From NCBI GenBank assembly GCA_942490945.1, contig CALNYZ010000018.1, positions 1,612,001 through 1,676,000 of the forward strand: a stretch of 64,000 bases of DNA, in the 5' to 3' direction. Shown piece after piece: positions 54,025 through 63,232 of the stretch. Made by a program: the position numbers and the translations under genes. The first letter of the stretch is position 1. The number at the start of each line of letters is the position of its first letter. Below the pieces are notes generated by a model, which saw only the letters and a list, made by a program, of their open reading frames with translations, searched no databases and was not told the origin of the DNA. Origin of the DNA: CALNYZ01 sp942490945 (GTDB lineage: Bacteria; Pseudomonadota; Gammaproteobacteria; UBA6429; Thiohalophilaceae).

Positions 54025-54564
54025 ATGCCAAAAAATTTTATAAAACGTTATACTCCCGACCATGCCAGGATTCGTGAAAACAAGACCTTAAACCGACTGT
54101 TTGGCACGCTTTTACATGATCCCAACCTGTTACATTTAAACCGTCGTTCTGTTTCCGGAGCCTTTTTTGTTGGCCTGTTCATGGCATTTATGCCAATACC
54201 ATTTCAAATGGTTCCCGCGGCTGGCGCGGCCATCATCTGGCGTGTTAATTTGCCCATTTCAGTAGCGCTTGTCTGGGTGACAAATCCCGTTACCATTCCC
54301 CCCATGTTTTATTTTTGTTACAAGGTCGGGCAGTGGCTGCTTGGAGGTCATATTGAGACGTTTACGTTTGAGTTATCATTTGAATGGCTTGCTGAGCGAC
54401 TTTCAGAGATCTGGGAACCGCTTCTGCTTGGCAGTTTCATTTGTGGCATCCTTGCTGCTACGCTCGGCTATGTCACTGTCAGGTTATTATGGCGTTGGCG
54501 CCTCGTTAAGCATAAACAGTTTCGTAAATCACGTGCGTTTAATGCCAAGAATTCACATAAATAA
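54025..54564 (+). CDS. DUF2062 domain membrane protein
   Basis: A 179-residue protein with two or three transmembrane segments and the DUF2062 region, recognisable by the WVTNPVTIPPMFYF motif (about 90-103) and the basic N-terminus (KRYTPDHARIRENKTL). The family has no settled function; in gammaproteobacteria it is regularly found between comEC and lolCD, as here. It is divergent from comEC, with 69 bases between, and convergent with lolD. A basic C-terminal tail probably lies in the cytoplasm. Confidence 0.85.
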   Translation: MPKNFIKRYTPDHARIRENKTLNRLFGTLLHDPNLLHLNRRSVSGAFFVGLFMAFMPIPFQMVPAAGAAIIWRVNLPISVALVWVTNPVTIPPMFYFCYKVGQWLLGGHIETFTFELSFEWLAERLSEIWEPLLLGSFICGILAATLGYVTVRLLWRWRLVKHKQFRKSRAFNAKNSHK

Positions 54565-54593
54565 AGAAGTATAAGATACTGTTTTATAATGTA

Positions 54594-55274
54594 CTATTGT
54601 GATTTTATTCGACCATCTTCCAAAACATAGATGTAGTCCATACGTTCGGCGAGCTGTTGATCGTGTGTGACAATAACAAAACTGGTGGCAAATTCCTTGT
54701 TCATTTCCAGCATGGTCTGGTAGACATTAAAGGCCGTTTTGCTGTCCAGATTACCGGTTGGCTCATCCGCCAGTACGCATTTAGGTTTGGTCACCAGGGC
54801 ACGCGCTACCGCAGCGCGTTGGCGCTCACCACCGGATAGTTCGGACGGTTTGTGCCTGGCGCGCTCGCTGAGCCCGACGCGCTTGAGCACTTCTGCGGCT
54901 CTGTCATGCGCAGTTGCCACTGCTTCGCCACGTATCAGTAACGGCATGGCAACATTCTCCAGTGCGGTAAATTCAGGCATCAAGTGGTGAAACTGATAAA
55001 TAAAACCGAGATTTTGATTGCGCCACCGGCTTCGTGCCTTGTCTGAAAGTTTGTTCATGGCCTTCCCTGCAACGCTGACTTCACCGACTGTGGGTATATC
55101 CAGTCCACCTAATAGATGCAACAAAGTGCTCTTACCTGAGCCGGATGCACCTAAAATCGCCACCTGCTGTCCCGCCTCTATGGCGAAGTCGATGCCCTTC
55201 AGCACTTCAACGTTTAATTTGCCTTCGGTGAAGGTTTTACGTAAACCACTGCAGGACAATATCGTATTATTCAT
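54594..55274 (-). CDS. lolD: Lipoprotein-releasing system ATP-binding protein LolD
   Basis: A 226-residue ABC ATPase that powers release of outer-membrane lipoproteins from the inner membrane. Walker A is GASGSGKST, the signature is [15 protein letters not shown], and Walker [11 protein letters not shown]. The start at 55274 is selected because the protein then begins at the ABC fold ([10 protein letters not shown]) with the length of E. coli LolD (233); a 20-residue extension to 55334 lies inside the permease gene. It overlaps the permease stop by 8 bases. Confidence 0.93.
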   Translation of the reverse strand: MNNTILSCSGLRKTFTEGKLNVEVLKGIDFAIEAGQQVAILGASGSGKSTLLHLLGGLDIPTVGEVSVAGKAMNKLSDKARSRWRNQNLGFIYQFHHLMPEFTALENVAMPLLIRGEAVATAHDRAAEVLKRVGLSERARHKPSELSGGERQRAAVARALVTKPKCVLADEPTGNLDSKTAFNVYQTMLEMNKEFATSFVIVTHDQQLAERMDYIYVLEDGRIKSQ

Positions 55275-56514
55275 ATCGTAAGGCTTCGGCTGGCTGGGTT
55301 TTACTCGCCCGTCTGGCGGGGATGAGTGTGGCAAGTATACTCAGAACAAAGGCGATAGACGCAACCCCGATAACATCGCCTTGTCGGATATCAGAAGGTA
55401 GCTGACTGATAAAGTACACTGACGGATCGAGCATACGCACGCCCAATATGGATTCGATTGTGCTGACAATGGTGCCAATATTGTCTGCGAGCAACAAGCC
55501 TGACACCACCCCGATAACGGTACCGAAAAGCCCGATAATCGTGCCCTGTACGATAAATATCGCCAGAATGCTACCCGGCGCTGCACCCAGGGTCCTTAAT
55601 ATAGCGATATCGCTTTGTTTTTCTGTTACGACCATGGTCAGCGTCGAGATAATATTGATAACGGCAACCATGATGACCAGCACAATCAATACCGATACCA
55701 TGCGCTTCTCATTTTTTACGGCATGAAACCAGTTTGCATGATAATCACGCCAGCTACGTATCCACTGACCGGGAACATAATCTTTATATAAATCATCCTT
55801 GATTGCATCTGCATCTAACACATCACCCAGCTCGAGTCTTACACCGGTGACAGTATTGTTTTTACGAAATAATTTATCCGCATCTTTCATATGAATAAAG
55901 CCGACAGAACTGTCGTATAGAAACATATTGACCGCAAAAATACCGATAACTTTAAACCGTTTCATGCGTGGCATCACGCCGGCCAGGGTAATGCTTGCAG
56001 AAGGCGTCACCAGGGTAACTTTTTCGCCTACATCAACGCCCAGCTTGCGCGCCAGGTCTTTCCCTAACACAATGCCATATTCGCCGGCTTTTAAATCGGT
56101 TAATTTACCGATTTTCATTTTGCTGGCAACTTTTGACACGTTGGCTTCAAGTTTGGGCTCGATTCCTCGTATCATCACACCGTGGACATTTTGTGCATAT
56201 ATCAGCATGCCCTCGCCTTCAATATAAGGAGCTGCAGCATTGACACCCGGGTGTTTTGTGACTTTATCAGCAACCGTTTCCCAGTGTTTTAATTTGCCAT
56301 CAATGCTGGAAACCGTCATGTGCGAAATCATATCGAGAATACGTACGCGTACTTCTTTTTCAAATCCATTGAATACCGACATAACCGTAATTAATACCAT
56401 CACGCCCAACGCAATAGTCAGTATTGAAATAAATGAAATAAGTGAGATTAACTGGTTACGTCGTTTTGAACGCGTATAACGCAAACCAATAAACAATTCG
56501 ACAGGTTTAAACAT
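55267..56514 (-). CDS. lolC: Lipoprotein-releasing system permease (LolC/LolE family)
   Basis: A 415-residue inner-membrane permease with four transmembrane helices: one N-terminal (about 20-45) and three after a long periplasmic domain (about 50-270). The start [15 protein letters not shown] and the C-terminal [15 protein letters not shown] are typical. It works with LolD to hand lipoproteins to LolA. Only one permease gene is present beside lolD and no lolE follows, suggesting either a LolF-type homodimer or a distant lolE. A start three codons upstream at 56523 is equally possible; neither has a clear ribosome site. Confidence 0.9.
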   Translation of the reverse strand: MFKPVELFIGLRYTRSKRRNQLISLISFISILTIALGVMVLITVMSVFNGFEKEVRVRILDMISHMTVSSIDGKLKHWETVADKVTKHPGVNAAAPYIEGEGMLIYAQNVHGVMIRGIEPKLEANVSKVASKMKIGKLTDLKAGEYGIVLGKDLARKLGVDVGEKVTLVTPSASITLAGVMPRMKRFKVIGIFAVNMFLYDSSVGFIHMKDADKLFRKNNTVTGVRLELGDVLDADAIKDDLYKDYVPGQWIRSWRDYHANWFHAVKNEKRMVSVLIVLVIMVAVINIISTLTMVVTEKQSDIAILRTLGAAPGSILAIFIVQGTIIGLFGTVIGVVSGLLLADNIGTIVSTIESILGVRMLDPSVYFISQLPSDIRQGDVIGVASIAFVLSILATLIPARRASKTQPAEALRYE

Positions 56515-56590
56515 GGGCGCCATTAGACCATAAACGTTTAACTTGAGCCAGTAGCGGTAAAAGGAAATGTTTGACTATGTGACTATATTG

Positions 56591-57439
56591 CTATGGGTGA
56601 CTACCAATTAATTTTCGAATATCGTCCCAGTCGCTGTCCCGGGCATCGACCAGCATATTAAACCCGAGCTGGTCCAAATTGATTTTACCTGTATCTGACT
56701 CGTAGTAGCTTAGTAACGCCTGCTTTAATCTGTCTCTTACGTTCGGATCAACGCGTGGATGCATTGCAAATGCATGTGGTGTAAAGCTGTCTGAGGACCA
56801 GATTATTCTTAACTTTGATTGTACTTGCCTGGGAGTTTTGCTTAATGTGCGTAACACACCGCCTGCTGCTTCCATTTTTCCTTCCGCAACAAACCAGTAT
56901 GCCTGATCATGCGTCGCCACATAATTTACTGAATAGTTAATGTTTTGTTTTGTCAGGTTTAACCTCGGTATCACGCTGGCAGCAAATGCATTATCGGGGA
57001 AAACCAGTAATTTGCCATCCAGATCACTGAGACTTTTATAAGCGCTGTCTTTTTTGACCACTATAATGCCACGCAGTTTTTTTTCTTTTTCTCGGGCGAT
57101 AGCTATGTAGCCAACCAGTCTGGAAGCGTCGACATACAATTTTGGGTTGATGTATACCATGTCAAACTGGCCGGAGAAGAGTCGTTTTTCAAAAGTCGGT
57201 ATATCAGGCGAAGCGGCAATTCTCACCGGATAGCCGGTTTTATTTTCAAGGTACTGAACCAGGGGTGTCCAGGTTTTGATAATTTTAACTGCAGATTGTT
57301 GCGGTATTATACCAACCGTTAGCGCGCCCGCATTATCATTTGCTGCAGCAATGCCATTGAATCCAAGCAGACCGATAAAGAATAAACATTTAAGCACCGT
57401 CAAGAAAATCCTGTCTTTACTACACCTAATCCATTGCAT
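56591..57439 (-). CDS. PhnD/SsuA-type periplasmic binding protein (orphan)
   Basis: A 282-residue exported binding protein of the phosphonate/sulfonate (PhnD, NMT1-like) fold. A signal peptide occupies about residues 1-33 (ending near IAAAN). VGIIPQQSA begins the mature fold, SGQFDMVYINPKLYVDA matches the ligand-binding segment and KLLVFPDNAFAASVIPRL the second lobe. Neither a membrane permease nor an ATPase is adjacent, so it is not part of an obvious ABC transporter; such orphans are often sensors for kinases or cyclic-di-GMP enzymes. It is divergent from the degenerate HD-GYP gene. Ligand unknown. Confidence 0.78.
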   Translation of the reverse strand: MQWIRCSKDRIFLTVLKCLFFIGLLGFNGIAAANDNAGALTVGIIPQQSAVKIIKTWTPLVQYLENKTGYPVRIAASPDIPTFEKRLFSGQFDMVYINPKLYVDASRLVGYIAIAREKEKKLRGIIVVKKDSAYKSLSDLDGKLLVFPDNAFAASVIPRLNLTKQNINYSVNYVATHDQAYWFVAEGKMEAAGGVLRTLSKTPRQVQSKLRIIWSSDSFTPHAFAMHPRVDPNVRDRLKQALLSYYESDTGKINLDQLGFNMLVDARDSDWDDIRKLIGSHP

Positions 57440-57787
57440 TTTATTACCTGATTATTAAACGTTGTTAGCCGTGAGTGAAAATGTGCACACCAGCCCTTCC
57501 AGGTGTCAAGTATTACACAATAAATTCATTTGCACCCTGTCCTGCGAATTAATCCTGCCGCATTGCAAGCACCCGATTTGTAAAAGGAAAATACAGAAAA
57601 TCAGCATCATGAAACCATAAAACACCAGATTTACATATTATACTATGCTTTAGATAAACTATTTAAGCTTATGATATTAAAAGAAATAATAATGAGATGC
57701 TAAACTGCTTATGCGTACAAAAAGTTAAAGATTATTTTTAATCATCCGATTATAACTTACTGATAAACAAGGAAAGCATGTCAGTCA
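57440..57787. other. Divergent intergenic region with possible promoters
   Basis: A 348-base AT-rich gap between the binding protein and the HD-GYP gene, with no credible reading frame, tRNA or repeat. A perfect -35 hexamer TTGACA reads on the minus strand at 57504-57509, with only a poor -10 behind it. On the plus strand TTTACA (57630-57635), a 17-base spacer and GATAAA (57653-57658) make a weak candidate. The ribosome site AAGGAAAG (57769-57776) serves the ATG at 57788. Confidence 0.4.
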
Positions 57788-58924
57788 ATGAATGTGGTCA
57801 AAGTTCAGCATGGTGAAATAAAAGTCGATGAGGCTTTGCCATGGCCGCTTTTTGATGAAAATGACCGTTTACTGCTGCACCAGGGCTATGTGATAACCTC
57901 ACTCAGTATGCTCGATGCATTGTTATCGCGTGGCGTCTACCGCGAAAATAATAACAAAAAGAATGGTAACGAACATGAATCCGTGGACAGTGAGTCAAGT
58001 GACAAAACGTCCAGTCCCTTCGTTTTGATTTCAGATTATACCAAACGATTAAATTCCATTTTCCATGACCTTGAAGAAACACACGACAACGCGGTAAGTC
58101 GCGTATTACGGTTGGTTGACGATCTGATCTGGTTTGCCGATCGTGATCGTGAAGTGACACTCGCCGTTATCCATCTTAGTCATAGCAAGAAATATGGTCT
58201 TATCCATCCTATACACGTGGCGTTGTTGTGTGAAATTGTTGCCAGCCGTTTGAATACCCCCGAAGAGAATCGTCGCTCGTTATTAGCGGCGGCTCTGACG
58301 TCAAATATATCCATGCGTAACTTTCAGGAGATGTTACAACGTCAAAACTCTCCGTTGACAGCCAGCCAGCAAGAACAAATAAACAGTCATCCAGACCGTT
58401 CGCATCGTATACTGAAAGTCGCGGGTGTTGAAGATGAACTGTGGTTAAAAATTGTCCTGGAGCACCACGAACAACTTGATGGCAAAGGCTATCCTCATGG
58501 TATCAGTGACGATGCGATTAATTTCGAAACACGCCTGTTAAGTATTGCAGACCGTTATACAGCCATGATATCAAAACGTGCCTACCGTGAACCCTTTTTA
58601 ATAAAAGATGCGCTGCGGGAATTTTTTATGGGATCGGGTGGTGCCTTCGATGAGGTTTTATGTCTGCAGGTTATCAAAGAATTGGGCGTGTATCCGCCCG
58701 GGTCATTTGTTGTTCTCAATAACAATGAAACTGCCATCGTCATCAAACGGTCGCCCGGCAAGTCCACCACGCCGACTGTGAAAAGTATTGTGGGTCCGGA
58801 TGGCAAGCCCTACAGTACGCCTTTACTGCGCGAAACAAGCAATTCTCAGCACCACATTAAAGAAATTATTAATTTTCAGCCTAATACACCTTTAAATCTT
58901 GATCAAATTTGGGGTTACGCATAA
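57788..58924 (+). CDS. HD-GYP-like protein with degenerate HD site
   Basis: A 378-residue protein related to cyclic-di-GMP phosphodiesterases of the HD-GYP class. The C-terminal half (about 130-290) is the domain: HHEQLDGKGYPHG (226-238) and LSIADRYTAMISKRAYR follow the family. The HD pair expected in LLHDIGK is replaced by AALTSNISM, with Thr171-Ser172 at the HD position, so metal binding is incomplete and the enzyme may be inactive or only bind the nucleotide. The N-terminal ~100 residues carry a short acidic linker and an unassigned region. It is followed without a gap by a two-receiver gene. A start at 57788 has the AAGGAAAG ribosome site at good distance. Confidence 0.82.
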   Translation: MNVVKVQHGEIKVDEALPWPLFDENDRLLLHQGYVITSLSMLDALLSRGVYRENNNKKNGNEHESVDSESSDKTSSPFVLISDYTKRLNSIFHDLEETHDNAVSRVLRLVDDLIWFADRDREVTLAVIHLSHSKKYGLIHPIHVALLCEIVASRLNTPEENRRSLLAAALTSNISMRNFQEMLQRQNSPLTASQQEQINSHPDRSHRILKVAGVEDELWLKIVLEHHEQLDGKGYPHGISDDAINFETRLLSIADRYTAMISKRAYREPFLIKDALREFFMGSGGAFDEVLCLQVIKELGVYPPGSFVVLNNNETAIVIKRSPGKSTTPTVKSIVGPDGKPYSTPLLRETSNSQHHIKEIINFQPNTPLNLDQIWGYA

Positions 58925-59716
58925 ATGCAGTTAACCTCGCTTGACGATCTCTCTGTACTACTTGTTGAACCATCTACTGTACAACAAAAGATTATTTCAG
59001 AGTATCTGGAAAAATCAGGTATCAGAAATATTGCTGTTGTTAAAAATGCAACTGATGCAATTGCCAGTATGAATAAATACCCTCCAGATCTGACAATCAG
59101 TGCCATGCATCTTGAGGATATGACCGGAACGGAACTGGTCAAGTCAATGCGTGCATCAAAAGAACTGAATGATATTCCTTACATGTTGATTTCAAGTGAA
59201 ACAGGTTATCATTATCTCGATCCGATTCGCCAGGCCGGCACGATTGCCATCTTACCCAAGCCATTTTCACAACAGCAGCTTGATGCAGCACTTAATTCAA
59301 CCCTGGCTTATATCAATCCAGGCTCACTGGAAAATACCGATATTCACAGTGATGATTTGCATGTGCTACTGGTTGATGACAGCAGTACGGCGCGTAAACA
59401 TATTGGTCGCGTGTTACGTAATATGGGCATTGAAAATATCACTGAAGCAATCAATGGTAAACAGGCATTAGAAAAACTGAAGTTGCAATATTATGATCTG
59501 GTAGTAACTGACTACAACATGCCGGAGATGGATGGAAAGGAGCTGGTTGATAATATTCGCAACAACAGTAATCAGGCGACGATTCCAATTCTGATGGTGT
59601 CCAGCGAGGCGGATGAGAGTCGGCTGGCGGCTGTACAGCAACTCGGTGTTTCGGCAATATGTGACAAACCGTTTGACAGCATAACAGTGAAGCAATTGCT
59701 GGAGAATATTCTCTAA
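58925..59716 (+). CDS. Tandem receiver protein (pseudo-receiver plus active receiver)
   Basis: A 263-residue protein with two receiver domains and no output domain. In the first (about 8-125) the phosphorylatable aspartate is replaced by Ala60 (ISAMHLEDMTG) and the acidic pair reads LVEPS, so it cannot be phosphorylated in the usual way. The second (about 138-260) is intact: LVDDSSTA, VTDYNMPEMDG with the phospho-Asp, and CDKPF. It starts directly after the HD-GYP stop (TAA then ATG), so the two are coupled. It probably links a kinase to the HD-GYP protein. It is convergent with the (p)ppGpp enzyme gene, three bases apart. Confidence 0.87.
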   Translation: MQLTSLDDLSVLLVEPSTVQQKIISEYLEKSGIRNIAVVKNATDAIASMNKYPPDLTISAMHLEDMTGTELVKSMRASKELNDIPYMLISSETGYHYLDPIRQAGTIAILPKPFSQQQLDAALNSTLAYINPGSLENTDIHSDDLHVLLVDDSSTARKHIGRVLRNMGIENITEAINGKQALEKLKLQYYDLVVTDYNMPEMDGKELVDNIRNNSNQATIPILMVSSEADESRLAAVQQLGVSAICDKPFDSITVKQLLENIL

Positions 59717-59719
59717 TTT

Positions 59720-61930
59720 TTACGAGTCGTAAACGCGTTTCGCTTCAAGAATATTTTCGAGTTGCGCGACCTTGTTAAGCACTCTGCTTAACTGGTTTAC
59801 ATCAGATATTTCAATCGTCATACGCATCCGCGCGGTATTATCTTTTTTTGTTGATAATGTATTCACAGATGTAACGTTGATTGATTCGTTGGAAAATACA
59901 GTAATAATGTCACGTAACAGATGTGTGCGATCGATCGCTTCAATTGCGATCATGACCGGCGATGTTTGTAATGACTGTCCCGCCCACTCTACGGTAATCA
60001 AACGCATACGCTTAACATCATCCATTTTCAGTATATTCCGGCAGTCTTTACGATGAATAGTAACGCCATTGCCCTTGGTAATAAAACCGATAATCGTGTC
60101 ACCCTGTACGGGTTTGCAACAACTTGCCAGACGAGTTAACAGGTTGCCGACCCCTTGTATGGTAATGCCTGTTGCATTCTTCGTTTCGCCCGGAGTTTCA
60201 CGCGGTACAAACGTTGGTTCTTGTAATACTTCAGTTTGTTGCGTTATACGATTTACTGCGTTGGCAATCTGAACCGAATTAATATCGCCACGGCCGATGG
60301 CTGACAGAAAATCTGATGTGTTTTGATATTGAAAATGTTCTGCAAGTGCCTGGTGTGTCAGTTTACGTATACCCAGACGGTGCAATTCTTTTTCAAGACT
60401 GTCATGCCCAATCGAGACATTCTTGTCGTAATCCTGCATCTTGAACCAGTGACGGGCCTTGGCAAGTGCACGCGATGTATTTAAGTAACCCAGTTGAGGG
60501 TTTAGCCAGTCACGACTTGGCTGACCATTTTTTGTCGTGAGTATTTCCACTTGTTCGCCGCTTTTTAATTCGTAGGTGAGCGGTACCATGCGGCCATCAA
60601 CGCGGGCACCACGACAGCGGTTACCGATTTCTGTATGTATGTGGTACGCAAAATCTAAAGGTGTGGCGCCTTGCGCCAGGTCCATCACTTCACCTTGTGG
60701 CGTTAACACGTAAATCCGCTCCTGAAATACTTCTGACTTGAAACGATCAATAAAATCACCGGCGCTGTCAGATTCATCTTTCCATTCGAGCAGTTGGCGT
60801 AACCAGGTAATTTTTTGATCGTAGGCTGCGTTTTGTTTGGATTGTTCCTTGTAGCGCCAATGTGATGCTACGCCCCACTCCGCATGTTCGTGCATTTCTT
60901 CAGTACGAATTTGAAATTCAATACTCTTGCCGCGTGGCCCGATTACCGCTGTATGTATTGATTGATAATTGTTTTCCTTTGGTGTGGCAATGTAGTCGTC
61001 AAATTCTTTGGGAATATGACGCCAAAGGGTATGCACGACACCAAGTGCTGCATAACAGTCCTGTATTTTTTTTACGGTCATACGTATCGCGCGCACATCA
61101 TACAAGTCATGAAAGCCGACACCTTTCTTTTTCATTTTGCGCCAGATACTGTAAATGTGTTTTGGCCGACCTGTGACCACCGCCTGAATACCAACGTTAT
61201 TCAACTCGCCCACTACGATGCTGATAATATTTTCAATGTAGCGTTCGCGGTCGACACGGCGTTCATCCAGAAAAGTGGCGATTTGTTTATAGGCGTAGGG
61301 TTCGATATAACGTAATGACAAATCTTCCAGCTCCCATTTGATTTGCCAAATACCGAGTCGATTAGCGAGAGGCGCATAGATGTCGAGTGTTTCTCGCGCT
61401 ATGCGCACCTGTTTTTCCGCTTCGAGAAATTTAAGTGTGCGCATGTTGTGCAATCGATCTGCAAGTTTGATGAGTACAACACGTACATCCTTTGCCATGG
61501 CCAGCAAAAGTTTGCGCAGACTCTCTGCATGGGTATGTTCGTCTTTTTTGTCGTGTACCAGCTGTGTATTGATTGCTGCCATTTTGGTAACACCGTCAAC
61601 CAGTGAAGCAATGCTGTCTCCAAACTGTGCCGCGATATGTGCGAGGTCGACATCGGTGTCTTCCACGATATCGTGTAGTATCGCCGCAATGATGGTTTCA
61701 CTATCCATGTGTAGATTAACGAGTACGTCGGCGACAGCCATGACATGGCTGACATAAGGCTCACCCGATGCGCGCAGCTGATCTGCATGCGCATTGTGGG
61801 CCAAGTCGACCGCACGGGAAATGTCGGCCACCTCGACAGCTGAATAATCGTGGGTAATAGATTCCAGCCACGCTGATATTGCATCAGATGGTGATATGTC
61901 TGTACGGGTTTCTGTCGTTACCTTTTCCAT
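59720..61930 (-). CDS. relA: RelA/SpoT family (p)ppGpp synthetase/hydrolase, RelA-like with intact HD site
   Basis: A 736-residue stringent-response enzyme. Order: HD hydrolase (about 40-195), synthetase (about 255-370), TGS (about 415-475) and a C-terminal ACT domain. The hydrolase site is complete: His62 in YVSHVMAV, HDIVED at 86-91 and LADRLHNMRT. The synthetase region reads like RelA: RPKHIYSIWRKM at 255-266 and EFDDY at 309-313, the EXDD form of monofunctional RelA rather than the RXKD of SpoT. Such a combination suggests a bifunctional enzyme of RelA ancestry. No spoT, rpoZ or gmk gene is adjacent. It is divergent from an exported-protein gene. Confidence 0.9.
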   Translation of the reverse strand: MEKVTTETRTDISPSDAISAWLESITHDYSAVEVADISRAVDLAHNAHADQLRASGEPYVSHVMAVADVLVNLHMDSETIIAAILHDIVEDTDVDLAHIAAQFGDSIASLVDGVTKMAAINTQLVHDKKDEHTHAESLRKLLLAMAKDVRVVLIKLADRLHNMRTLKFLEAEKQVRIARETLDIYAPLANRLGIWQIKWELEDLSLRYIEPYAYKQIATFLDERRVDRERYIENIISIVVGELNNVGIQAVVTGRPKHIYSIWRKMKKKGVGFHDLYDVRAIRMTVKKIQDCYAALGVVHTLWRHIPKEFDDYIATPKENNYQSIHTAVIGPRGKSIEFQIRTEEMHEHAEWGVASHWRYKEQSKQNAAYDQKITWLRQLLEWKDESDSAGDFIDRFKSEVFQERIYVLTPQGEVMDLAQGATPLDFAYHIHTEIGNRCRGARVDGRMVPLTYELKSGEQVEILTTKNGQPSRDWLNPQLGYLNTSRALAKARHWFKMQDYDKNVSIGHDSLEKELHRLGIRKLTHQALAEHFQYQNTSDFLSAIGRGDINSVQIANAVNRITQQTEVLQEPTFVPRETPGETKNATGITIQGVGNLLTRLASCCKPVQGDTIIGFITKGNGVTIHRKDCRNILKMDDVKRMRLITVEWAGQSLQTSPVMIAIEAIDRTHLLRDIITVFSNESINVTSVNTLSTKKDNTARMRMTIEISDVNQLSRVLNKVAQLENILEAKRVYDS

Positions 61931-62060
61931 ATAACCAGGCTGGCGAATAGTGGTTTTTATATGATCACGCTAAATTAATTAAAACTTACATTAAAAATAG
62001 CCAAAATTTGACCTTTATGCTGGTATTGTTGGACTTTTCAGTAAATAATTAGTGTTAAGT

Positions 62061-62089
62061 TTGTGTTGCAAGCTGTTGATGGGTATAGT
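62061..62089 (+). promoter_or_regulatory. Candidate promoter of the exported protein gene
   Basis: TTGTGT (62061-62066), a 17-base spacer and TATAGT (62084-62089) lie 51 bases before the ATG at 62141. The -10 match is good (5 of 6), the -35 only moderate. Confidence 0.35.
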
Positions 62090-62140
62090 TTAAGCGATAG
62101 TACCATCAAACCTGATTGAAACTGGCAAAAGAGGTACGAA

Positions 62141-62635
62141 ATGTCTGTTCGGCGCTCACTGATACGTATAATTGTACTCCCCGTTGGGTTGTCAATGGGA
62201 TTATGTCTGGCTACTTTTCATGCAAGTTTTGCCGAGTCACTCAGCATGCCTGCCCCGCCAGCCAGCTCTGTCACCCTGCCAGGTAGAGGGATGACGATGG
62301 AACAAGTCGAGGCTGAATTCGGTGTACCCCTTGTTAAACACGATACGGTAGGCAAACCACCTATCACACAGTGGGAGTACAGTGGTTTTTCAGTCTATTT
62401 TGAATCGAGATGGGTAATCCATGCTGTCGGCAAGCGTACCCTGCCGCAACAAGAAACAAAGCGAACCATACCAACACCACAAGTTGAAGCTCAGCCAACA
62501 ACATCAAACCCTGCTCCACCCGCTGATGAGCCTGCAGTGGCCGCTGAACCCGAACAGCAAGGTGATATTACGATTCCGACGGAGCCTTTGGAGGGGCCAT
62601 CGTTAAATCAACATTTCCCAGCTCCAAACAATTAA
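62141..62635 (+). CDS. Exported protein of unknown function
   Basis: A 164-residue protein with an N-terminal signal peptide of about 30 residues (IIVLPVGLSMGLCLATFHASFAES). A short conserved core follows (about 45-105): MTMEQVEAEFGVP, then PPITQWEYSGFSVYFESRWVIHAV, a pattern seen in hypothetical proteins of gammaproteobacteria and reminiscent of the BamE/SmpA fold. The last ~55 residues are Pro, Glu and Ala rich, suggesting an unstructured tail. An AGAGGT ribosome site precedes the ATG. I do not recognise a function. It is convergent with the lipoprotein gene at 62664. Confidence 0.7.
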   Translation: MSVRRSLIRIIVLPVGLSMGLCLATFHASFAESLSMPAPPASSVTLPGRGMTMEQVEAEFGVPLVKHDTVGKPPITQWEYSGFSVYFESRWVIHAVGKRTLPQQETKRTIPTPQVEAQPTTSNPAPPADEPAVAAEPEQQGDITIPTEPLEGPSLNQHFPAPNN

Positions 62636-62663
62636 TTCTCTACTTGCAGCAAGTTAACAATTA

Positions 62664-63107
62664 TTAGCGATATTTGAATTTTGGAAAGGATGTGTCAAGT
62701 AACCATCTTTCTGAAGATTTATTGTAACTCCACACCTGACGATCTGTTAAAACGCGCTCGCGGGCAGAATTGTCAAAGTAATAGCGGATATCCACCATTA
62801 TCTTGGCTTCTGTCATCTCGGGGTTAACTTCTTTGTTGATGGTTCGATAACTGGTAACCCGAATACCCCTCAATGCATGACGCTCCCAGTCAGGGATAGC
62901 TTTAGGCTCTTTTTGAAAAACAAAAGCGGTTGGGAAGTCTCCCCACCTGATTGCCCGTTCATAGGATTGTAAGGTTTCATCCAGGGTTTCCAGTTCGGTC
63001 GGTGTAGTCGAACAGGCAGATAACACAAGTGCGCCGCAAAGTACTGACAGGAGTCCAGCAGGTAACACCAGATTGTTGAAACGGAAAAGATTTTTAAGGT
63101 GGATCAT
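62664..63107 (-). CDS. Putative lipoprotein of unknown function
   Basis: A 147-residue predicted lipoprotein. The signal sequence ends in a lipobox LSAC (cysteine near residue 32), so it should be acylated and anchored in the envelope. The mature part is mixed alpha/beta with DWERHALRGIRVTSYR and VDIRYYFDN; it resembles small conserved lipoproteins of gammaproteobacteria but I cannot name a family. The ATG at 63107 was chosen because it starts the signal peptide; the frame extends upstream to 63236 but without export signal. It lies 125 bases downstream of the barrel gene on the same strand and is probably co-transcribed. Confidence 0.75.
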   Translation of the reverse strand: MIHLKNLFRFNNLVLPAGLLSVLCGALVLSACSTTPTELETLDETLQSYERAIRWGDFPTAFVFQKEPKAIPDWERHALRGIRVTSYRTINKEVNPEMTEAKIMVDIRYYFDNSARERVLTDRQVWSYNKSSERWLLDTSFPKFKYR

Positions 63108-63232
63108 GAGTCTGCTCGCTGTGATGAATCCTGTACGGATTGTACCGGATGCACCACGCAGACTAAACTGTTGTCGACGGCTTATTGCAGCGTGGGTGAT
63201 GAGTTCATTTTTTAGCTTGAAATGAGTAAAAA

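Noticed and set aside
57778..57787. An ATG ten bases before the HD-GYP start
   Set aside because: It is in another frame and only two bases from the ribosome site.
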